Shown here one piece after another: positions 56,997 to 64,000 of a stretch of 64,000 nucleotides of DNA. Position 1 is the stretch's first letter; each line of letters starts with the position of its first letter. Below the pieces are notes generated by a model. It saw nothing but the letters and a program-made list of their open reading frames with translations, searched no databases and was not told where the DNA came from. A program made the translations under genes and the position numbers. The DNA lies in the NCBI RefSeq assembly GCF_041146795.1, contig NC_135169.1:13347585-13411584 (forward strand). The letters are read 5' to 3'. The stretch comes from Maylandia zebra. Taxonomy: Eukaryota; Chordata; Actinopteri; Cichliformes; Cichlidae.

Positions 56997-58019
56997 ATGG
57001 CCAAGACCAAAGAGCTTTCGAAGGACACCAGGAAAAGTATTGTAGACCTGCACCAGACTGGGAAGAGTGAATCTACAATAGGCAAGCAGCTTGGTGTGAA
57101 AAAATCAACTGTGGGAGCAATCATCAGAAAATGGAAGACATACAAGACCACTGATAATCTCCCTCGATCTGGGGCTCCACGCAAGATCTCATCCCGTGGG
57201 GTCAAAATGATCATGAGAACGGTGAGCAAAGATCCCAGAACCACACGGGGGGACCTGGTGAATGACCTGCAGAGAGCTGGGACCAAAGTAACAAAGGTCA
57301 CCATCAGTAACACACTACAACGGCAGGGAATCAAATCCTGCAGTGCCAGACGTGTTCCGCTGCTGAAGCCAGTGCATGTCCAGGCCCGTCTGAAGTTTGC
57401 CAGAGAGCACATGGATGATACAGCAGAGGATTGGGAGAATGTCATGTGGTCAGATGAAACCAAAGTAGAACTTTTTGGTATAAACTCAACTCGTCGTGTT
57501 TGGAGGAAGAAGAATACTGAGTTGCATCCCAAGAACACCATACCTACTGTGAAGCATGGGGGTGGAAACATCATGCTATGGGGCTGTTTTTCTGCCAAGG
57601 GGACAGGTCGACTGATCCGTGTTAAGGACAGAATGAATGGGGCCATGTATCGTGAGATTTTGAGCCAAAACCTCCTTCCATCAGTGAGAACTTTGAAGAT
57701 GAAACGAGGCTGGGTCTTCCAACATGACAATGATCCAAAACACACCGCCCGGGCAACAAAGGAGTGGCTCCGTAAGAAGCATTTGAAGGTCCTGGAGTGG
57801 CCTAGCCAGTCTCCAGACCTCAACCCCATAGAAAATCTGTGGCGGGAGTTGAAAGTCCGTGTTGCTCGGCGACAGCCCCAAAACATCACTGCTCTCGAGA
57901 AGATCTGCATGGAGGAATGGGCCAAAATACCAGCTACTGTGTGTGCAAACCTGGTAAAGACCTATAGTAAACGTTTGACCTCTGTTATTGCCAACAAAGG
58001 TTATGTTACAAAGTATTGA
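56997..58019 (+). CDS. Tc1 transposase, intact DD34E
   Basis: 340 codons from an ATG in good context (CCGCCATGG) to TGA. It has a paired-like DNA-binding N-terminus ([40 protein letters not shown]), then a linker with the GAPRKIS AT-hook-like motif and a second helix-turn-helix to about residue 120. The catalytic core has D153 ([12 protein letters not shown]), the glycine-rich [14 protein letters not shown]244 ([10 protein letters not shown]) and E279 ([15 protein letters not shown]). Exactly 34 residues lie between the last two. Length and catalytic positions agree with Sleeping Beauty-type transposases. The protein would bind the arms of its own element and move it by cut-and-paste into TA sites. 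No stop or frameshift is seen. Whether it is expressed is unknown; the region between the left repeat and the ATG (56832-56996) would have to supply a promoter. Confidence 0.96.
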   Translation: MAKTKELSKDTRKSIVDLHQTGKSESTIGKQLGVKKSTVGAIIRKWKTYKTTDNLPRSGAPRKISSRGVKMIMRTVSKDPRTTRGDLVNDLQRAGTKVTKVTISNTLQRQGIKSCSARRVPLLKPVHVQARLKFAREHMDDTAEDWENVMWSDETKVELFGINSTRRVWRKKNTELHPKNTIPTVKHGGGNIMLWGCFSAKGTGRLIRVKDRMNGAMYREILSQNLLPSVRTLKMKRGWVFQHDNDPKHTARATKEWLRKKHLKVLEWPSQSPDLNPIENLWRELKVRVARRQPQNITALEKICMEEWAKIPATVCANLVKTYSKRLTSVIANKGYVTKY

Positions 58020-58035
58020 GTTGTATTTTTGTTAT

Positions 58036-58235
58036 TGACCAAATACTTATTTTCCACCCTGATTTACGAATAAATTCTTTACAAATCCTACCATGTGGGT
58101 TCATGGATTTTTTTTTCACATTCTGTCTCTCACAGTTGAAGTGTACCTCTGGTGCAAGTTACTGACCTCTGTCATCATTTTAGGTGGGGGAACTTGCACA
58201 ATCGGTGGCTGACTAAATACTTTTTTGCCCCACTG
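58036..58235 (-). repeat. Tc1 right inverted repeat (IR/DR)
   Basis: A 200-bp arm ending CCCCACTG, the inverse of 56632-56831. The only mismatches seen are a handful of transitions. Confidence 0.95.
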
Positions 58236-58237
58236 TA

Positions 58238-61200
58238 CAACCACGATTACCGACACTAACAAGCTGATTTACAATACGGCAGCAGTGATCAGTGAGATGC
58301 TTGGCTACAAGTTGAACAGCCACACAGCCACAAGGGGCAGTACCCTCCATGGAGAAGGAGGCTAGAGGGCAAGATCAAAGTAGCACGGAGGGAGGTTAGC
58401 CAACTAACGGAGTTGCAGAAAGGTGCGACAAATAAGGTGCCTAAGAAATACAGCAAGCTGTCCATACCTGAGGCCTTGGAAACTGCCAAGCAAAGACTCA
58501 CAGCCTTGGCCAGCCGCTTGAGGAGGTACACCAGAGAGATAGAAGGCAGGAGAATAAACCAGCTGTTCTCCACAGAACCAGCAAAGGTGTACTCTCAGTG
58601 GCAAGGGAACAATAAGAGAACAGCACCACCAAGGCTGGAGACGGAACAATACTGGAAGAGCATATGGGAGAAGGATGCAACCCATAACGGCAATGCTCAG
58701 TGGCTAGAGGATCTGAGGGCAGACCACAGCGACCTCCCTGAACAGGGTCCAGTAACCATCACAGTGGCAGATATCCAAGAAAGGGTCTCCAGTATGAAGA
58801 GTTGGACAGCACCAGGGCCCGACATGGTTCACGCCTACTGGCTGAAGAAGCTGACTGCACTCCACGAGCGTCTGGCAGCACAAATGAACCAGCTGCTAGT
58901 TAACGAGAGACACCCGGAATGGCTAACTGAAGGCCGGACGGTCCTGATCCCCAAGGACCCCAAGAAGGGACCGGTCCCCTCCAACTACCGACCAATAACC
59001 TGCCTCAGTACTACATGGAAGCTCCTGTCAGGCATCATATCGGCTAAGATGAACAGGCACATGGGTCAATACATGAGCGGGACACAGAAAGGAATTGGCA
59101 AGAATACCAGAGGCGCAAAACACCAGCTACTGGTAGACAGAACAATCAGCCGAGACTGCAAGACCAGACTGACCAACCTGTGCACTGCCTGGATTGATTA
59201 CAAGAAGGCCTATGACTCAATGCCCCACAGCTGGATACTGGAATGCCTAGTAGAGCAGGGCGATATGGCCAAAAACATTTATCACGATATATATTTGAAA
59301 ATTTGCGATAACGATATAACTGACGATATAATTGATGCGAGACAAAATACAACTCCACAACATTACTAGCGCAAAAAGACAACCTTCCATTTATTTTCAC
59401 TTAAATAAGAAGCTGGTTTTTATGTACATTAAAGCTTTATAAAAATGTAACAGTGCAAATGCTAATTCCTTGCTGAAAGTTTAACCAAAAGGCATTTCCA
59501 GTAGAAATGGGCTGACATATCCTGAGCATAACCATATATAATATCCACTGAAGTTAAAAAGAGGTGCTTTGCAACATTAAACTGCAGTGTGCAGTACGTA
59601 TTTTTTGGACCATAAGGTGCACGGGATTATAAGGCACATTAAGCGAAACAAAGCAGTCAGATAAATCAAACTTTATTAAACTCCTTCTTCTTGCTTCCTC
59701 CACTTCTGTACCATTGGTTCATTAATGTTGAATTCTCTAGCAGCTGCTCTATTCCCATGTTGTTGCAGTATATTAATGACTAACCTCGTATTGTGGATGG
59801 ATTATCTCAGTTGTTCTCCGGACCGAAGTTTGGTCCGTTTACAGCATCCTGCCATGCGATTGCATTTGTCTCTAACCATGAGGAACCTTCACGTTAACTT
59901 TTATAAGTGGAAAAGTGTTAGTGTTTGTCCTCCAGCTTCACTGTTTATGTTATGCTAACATAGCTGTGTCGCTAGCGATTACGTAGCTAGCCCAACTTCA
60001 GTAACCCTACAAACATCACTGCTGTTTAGTTTCCTGTCTTCATTTATGTTGGAAGTGATAGCAGAGCTGTACGTTTGAATTTTTTCAGAAATCTCTCAGT
60101 CAGAACATGCTATATCATGCTTAGGTAACTAGCGAAACTAGCGAGCTAACTTCCGCTAGCTTCCTGCTAACTTCTAACTCCGTTAAATGTAATAAATTTT
60201 GTTTTCATGGATGCCTGGAAGTTAAACTTCATAGTTACCCCTGGTAAAGCAGCAATGCTGATCGTTTTATTAAAGATGAAAGAATTTAGACAGTTTTTAA
60301 CGCTCAGTGATGCTGCAGTGTTCGTTTGACCTGAAGAATACGGAGTTTAGGACCCAGATTACTCCCAGATTTAAGAGCATCTTAGTCCGACAAATACGAC
60401 AATAACGACGGCCGCTTGCATGTTCTGCAAAAAAATGTGCTTTGTCGTGTATCTGACGGACAAACACCAAACCAGTTCCACATCACTGAAGTTGCACCAT
60501 TTTTACAAACCAATTCTGGTTCATCTGTTTCACTCAACAATCGGCCATGTGCGTATGAAAACAAAGGCACTGCGCATGCGCGTTTTACTCATATTCTATC
60601 GCGATATTTCATTTTCCTATCGTTGCCTAACATTATACCGGTATTACCGTGAACGGTATAATATGGCCCAGCCCTAATGCCTAGAATTGTACAAGATCAA
60701 TGGGACCCTAAGAGCCTTCATCAGGAACTCAATGGGGATGTGGCATACAACACTAGAGGCCAACTCCAAGCCCATAGCACAAGTCACCATCAAGTGCGGG
60801 ATCTACCAAGGAGATGCTCTGTCCCCACTGCTGTTCTGCATAGGCCTGAACCCCCTCAGTGAGATCATTAACAAGACTGGCTACGGATACCGACTACGGA
60901 ACGGAGCAGTTGTCAGCCACCTCCTGTACATGGATGACATCAAGCTGTATGCCAAGAGTGAACGAGACATCGATTCACTGATCCACACTACCAGGCTATA
61001 CAGCAATGACATTGGAATGTCGTTCGGACTGGAGAAGTGTAGTCGGATGGTAACAAAGAGAGGGAAGGTAGTCAGAACTGAGGGGATTGAACTACCAGAA
61101 GGCAACATTGCAGACATAGAGGACAGTTACAAGTACTTGGGGATCCCGCAGGCGAATGGGAACCATGAAGAGGCCGCTAGAAAAGCTGCAACCACCAAGT

Positions 61201-61594
61201 ACCTGCAGAGGGTCAGGCAAGTCCTGAGGAGTCAGCTGAATGGTAAGAACAAGATCCGGGCCATCAACACGTACGCCCTGCCCGTGATCAGGTACCCTGC
61301 TGGGGTAATAGGCTGGCCAAAGGAGGAGATAGAAGCCACTGACATAAAGACAAGAAAGCTCCTTACCATGCATGGAGGGTTTCACCCCAAGTCCAGCACC
61401 CTGAGGCTGTACGCTAAGCGGAAGGAAGGGGGCCGGGGACTGGTGAGTGTCAGCACCACAGTCCAGGATGAGACAACGAACATCCAAGAATACATTGGGA
61501 AGATGGCCCCAACTGACCGAGTGCTCAGTAAATACCTCAGGCAGCAGAAACCCAAGAAAGAGGAGGGAGACGAGGAACCATCATGGAAGGACAG
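58238..61594 (+). pseudogene. R2/R4-type LINE reverse transcriptase, interrupted
   Basis: The part before the hAT element (about 58350-59250) encodes KIKVARREVSQLTELQKG, GPDMVHAYWLKKLTALHERL, NYRPITCLSTTWKLLSG and AWIDYKKAYDSMPHSWILEC. The part after it (60685-61594) continues in the same frame with IYQGDALSPLLFCIGLNPLS, the catalytic YMDDIKLYAKSE and the thumb region up to EEPSWKDRP. The inserted hAT plus its duplicated target is 1434 nt, a multiple of three, so the frame is consistent across it. A one-base shift appears near 58330-58345 (MLGYKLNS in one frame, PPWRRRLEGK in another). The C-terminal CCHC and endonuclease region is absent. Confidence 0.82.
59251..60676. mobile_element. hAT non-autonomous element inside the LINE
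   Basis: Ends TAGAGCAGGGCGATATGGCC and ATATGGCCCAGCCCTA (inverted, imperfect), with a perfect 8-bp target duplication atgcctag at 59243-59250 and 60677-60684. It is 1426 bp. ATCACGATATA and GCGATAACGATATA motifs mark the left end. No transposase is recognisable. Confidence 0.92.
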
Positions 61595-61649
61595 GCCCGC
61601 AGGGGCGTGCTGGGTGTTTTTATATAACACCCAGCACGCCCCTGCGGGC
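61595..61649. repeat. Perfect 24-bp hairpin at a rearrangement junction
   Basis: Arms 61595-61618 and 61626-61649 are exactly complementary, with a 7-nt loop (TTTATAT). It lies between the truncated LINE and the duplicated tRNA/PRELID1 segment. No similar sequence was seen elsewhere in the window. Confidence 0.95.
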
Positions 61650-61666
61650 GGTTTTATCCGCGACCG

Positions 61667-62305
61667 GCGACCGCGTTAAACAGCTAACTAGCTTGAGCCC
61701 GCTGGTGAAGTGCGGTTATAAAACAAAGGGATTAGCAATGCTGGCCTCGGAGCTGTAGCAACACCTAATAACGGTCGCAGCTAACAGTTTTTACAGTAAA
61801 CAAATGCTATGATGAAAAGCATTGCATAGAAGTACTAGTATTGTGTTAATCACAGGATAAGTCGCTCTACTTTCCACTCTCCTAATGTGAGCATTGGTGG
61901 TATAGAGGTTAGCATAGCTGCCTTCCAAGCAATTGAGCCGGGTTCAATTCCCAGCCAATGCAAAGTCATTTTTTCACTAAAGTGGCAACTTTAGATTCTA
62001 CTGTTAACAATTGCATATTTAAAAACGTGCTCACCCCAACGGTTTTCATTTGGTGTCTGAAAACTAGCGTCTGAAAACTTTTTGTGGTATGAAAACTAAA
62101 GTCATTTAAACACACTGTTAGAATTTAAAGCTACCCGGATTTTCAGGCACTAATGCAGGCACAATCAGCTGTCTATGTCCTGTTAATGGGGACTTTGGCA
62201 CGACTGTCCTATCTTCTCTTGCTTGCCGTGATCAAAGTCAGTGAGTGTTCATAGCAACGGGAACATAAATTTTATTCTACAAACTTAAACATGAAGAGGA
62301 ACTCA
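61667..62305 (+). repeat. Duplicate of the PRELID1-type upstream region
   Basis: Nearly the same as 8981-9633, in the same orientation, with scattered substitutions and one deletion of about 18 bp (near 62085). It carries the tRNA-Gly copy. It ends at GAAGAGGAACTCA and is joined through about 8 bp (acccaacc) to a piece of coding exon 2. Confidence 0.95.
61891..61962 (+). pseudogene. tRNA-Gly(TCC) pseudogene
   Basis: Copy of the tRNA at 9204-9275 with changes in box A (tatagAggtt), the anticodon stem side (caattgagcc) and the T arm (ggttcAattcccAgcc). The acceptor stem GCATTGG/CCAATGC remains paired because both members of one pair changed, each at a CpG. The loss of the box B cytosine (GGTTCGATTCC to GGTTCAATTCC) makes transcription doubtful. 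Confidence 0.85.
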
Positions 62306-62313
62306 ACCCAACC

Positions 62314-62409
62314 CAACCACCTGCTGTCCAGGCGACTGCTGACGAAGACCAACCGCCTGCCGGGCTGGGCGGAGCGGGTCTTCCCCATGCACATGGCTCG
62401 GGCGGTCTA
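62314..62409 (+). pseudogene. PRELID1-type exon 2 fragment
   Basis: 96 bp matching 10167-10262 within coding exon 2 (LLSRRLLTKTNRLPGWAERV region), almost without change. Coding exon 1 and both splice sites are absent, so it cannot be a functional gene. It stops abruptly at GCGGTCTA. Confidence 0.92.
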
Positions 62410-63049
62410 CGAAGTGGCATGTCTAGAAAATTTTTGTTGGGGGGGCCAGGTAGGGGCACAGATTTGGAGAAGGGTGGCAGATTTAATTGGCAGATAATGT
62501 TTAAAAAAAAAATTCTACCAACCCTTAACCATAATTCAATAATCCTATAAACCTAATAACCAAATGCACTTTTAACTCTTATTAGAATGAGATTTTAACC
62601 ACTACGGTGCAAAGTTTTTAGATACTGCGTTGATAAAGTACAAGAGATACAATCAGTGCTTTGTCAGTGTTTACTCAGCATTCAAGGACATCAATATTTG
62701 CATAGTATTTTTACTGACATATAGTGCACATATGTTTTGGGCAAAAACATTTTTGAAAATTAAAATACGAACATTTGTAACAAACAATTGACAAATTAGC
62801 CAATGCCAATGCAAAACTTTATCTGCCTGTTAAAAAAAGAAGATAATCTTCTCACAAACTGGTTTTTGATTTTGAAACAGGAAAAAAGTGGGGAAACAAA
62901 TGAAAAGACTAACATTTGAATAAAACCTGAAAGCAAGTAAATACTTTCTATGCTGCCTTATGGTAAACTTTGGTAATATTGATCAAGAACAACACTGGCT
63001 GATGATGAAATACAGTCAGCTGGTATGGTGACACTGCCAGTATTAACCT
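62410..63049. other. No gene recognised
   Basis: AT-rich, starting with a G-run (TTGGGGGGGCC near 62437). Probably repeat-derived, but no ends could be defined. Confidence 0.35.
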
Positions 63050-64000
63050 GCAGGGCTGGACTGGGACAAAAAAATTGGGCATTTTTACTACAGACCGACC
63101 CACCAGGTAGTAAAGCCATAAAGACTTTGAATGAAAACAAATGCTGTTGTGACAGTGATGTACAGTCTTGTTGGTATATGTATGATTTCTATACATTTTA
63201 CGTCAGATAAAAACTTTGGTTGTAAGATTTAGATAATTATTTAATAAAAACTAGGTATTTTAAATGAGAATAAGAAAGAAAAGTATTTCTTTGTGCCCAC
63301 CTTTCCCTGTTAATGCCCTACCTGGCCCCCTGGCAAAACTTTGCTAGACCCGCCCCTGCACAGTTACCAGCTGTCAGCTACATAAAAAAGGATCCTGGTG
63401 TTATTTGTCTCTCAGAAACAGTTCATAACTTCAACTCATTCATGTCACCTAAAAGGTAAACCTGTTTCTCCATCACCTGTTCAGCTCTGATGATTCAGTA
63501 AGGACATCTCCTGGTTTCATCTTCATGTTTCCCTCTCACCACATATCTAAACAGACATCATGACCAGCAGCTTTACAGCTGTGGCTCCAGCAAACATCAG
63601 CTGATACTAGAAATTAATATTAAATACATTCTAACAACAGCTGATCAAGCTTAAACGTGCTGCTGTTGTTTAGCGCGACATCCGCTGGTTTCCTCTTTCT
63701 GGCGCAAAGTGGGCGATAAACAAATAAGAGAGACGATCAGCTGATCATTGATCAGTTTCATGATTGAAGTAGCAACAGGAGAGGGAGGGGGGAGAATGAG
63801 AGAAGAGGCAGCTGTGCAGCGTAACGACAGAATAACTCCAGCTTTGTGTCTTTTTTCCATTCTAGCTAAAGTCCGGGACAAACTGCGTCTCTTCTCAGCT
63901 CAATACGAAACGCGTAATATTTTCTCTGAATGAGGGACCATCCCATTTTTTTAAGGAGCCGTTGGCAACTCTACTAACCTTATGAATAAAATAAAGTTCA
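63050..64000 (+). repeat. Second copy of the interior of the 505-2322 element
   Basis: From CAGGGCTGGACTGGGACAAA to the end of the window the sequence is a close copy of about 953-1890, including the GGATCCTGGTGTTATTTGTC and GAGGGAGGGGAGAGAATGAG stretches. Single-base and short indel differences are scattered throughout. The repeat continues past the window edge. Confidence 0.9.

Larger units (their letters stand above)
56632..58235 (+). mobile_element. Complete Tc1 transposon with 200-bp inverted repeats
   Basis: Ends CAGTGGGGCAAAAAAGTATT and its inverse, with TA on both sides (56630-56631 and 58236-58237). Inverted repeats are 56632-56831 and 58036-58235 and differ at only a few positions. 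Each arm holds two direct-repeat-like transposase sites, an outer one near 56643 (AAAGTATTTAGTCA) and an inner one near 56816 (AAGTATTTGGTCA). This is the IR/DR arrangement of Sleeping Beauty-type elements. It encodes an uninterrupted transposase, so this may be an autonomous, possibly active copy. Confidence 0.96.
56514..61594 (+). mobile_element. R2/R4-type LINE, split by Tc1 and hAT insertions
   Basis: The non-LTR element remains as three pieces: 56514-56629, 58238-59250 and 60685-61594. A Tc1 transposon (56632-58235, TA target) and a hAT element (59251-60676, 8-bp target atgcctag) lie in its coding region. Its protein resembles the vertebrate elements related to R2/R4 (Dong, Rex6), which use a restriction-enzyme-like endonuclease. 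It is truncated at both ends: the 5' end starts in the AT tract and the 3' end stops at the hairpin at 61595, before the expected C-terminal CCHC and endonuclease region. Confidence 0.82.

Noticed and set aside
1..64000. CRISPR arrays, operons or bacterial-type genes
   Set aside because: No array of spaced direct repeats of that kind exists. The intron-exon genes and transposons show vertebrate DNA.

Overview
The window looks like ray-finned fish (teleost) nuclear DNA. It has vertebrate-type intron-exon genes, a canonical eukaryotic tRNA-Gly and a dense mix of the transposon groups typical of teleosts: L2-type LINEs, Tc1, hAT, piggyBac-like and pogo-like elements, and a Tf1/sushi chromovirus. 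A cichlid-like percomorph is my guess; the sequence does not prove the species.

Host genes. (1) Positions 8.9-14.3 kb, plus strand: a complete five-coding-exon PRELI/PRELID1-type gene (200 aa, mitochondrial lipid-transfer family). A tRNA-Gly(TCC) gene lies just upstream of coding exon 1, probably in the first intron. (2) Positions 18.9-32.5 kb, minus strand: a large secreted mosaic gene (18 exons placed; signal peptide, N-terminal domain, TIL-like, VWD, C8, EGF-like and ZP modules), resembling the alpha-tectorin/uromodulin class. It carries one apparent 1-nt frameshift. (3) Positions 38.7-42.5 kb, minus strand: a tandem paralogue of the same gene. It lacks the first exons and has a 1-nt deletion at a splice donor, so I call it a likely pseudogene.

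Mobile DNA. 0-8 kb holds a hAT-like element, an L2 LINE with a long open frame, and a pogo/Tigger-like element with a LINE inserted in it. The introns of the host genes carry several hAT, piggyBac-like and THAP-associated elements whose ends and target duplications can be read directly. 43.9-50.9 kb is a four-level nest: hAT, then hAT MITE, then L2 LINE, then a very young sushi-type chromovirus. The target duplication of every level is still perfect. 53.5-54.05 kb looks like a retroviral-type LTR. 55.4-61.6 kb holds a second L2 copy and an R2/R4-type LINE, which is interrupted by an intact Tc1 transposon (complete 340-aa DD34E transposase, 200-bp inverted repeats) and by a non-autonomous hAT element. 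61.6-62.4 kb is a rearranged duplicate of the tRNA/PRELID1 upstream region, joined to the LINE through a perfect 24-bp hairpin. The last kilobase repeats the interior of the first hAT element.

I found no evidence for a new enzymatic or defence system. The strongest material is structural: the fully resolvable nested insertions, the exact 11-nt self-priming signature of the chromovirus, the potentially functional Tc1 element, the inverted MITE pair that brackets two ZP exons, and the small lesions in the tandem VWD-ZP genes.
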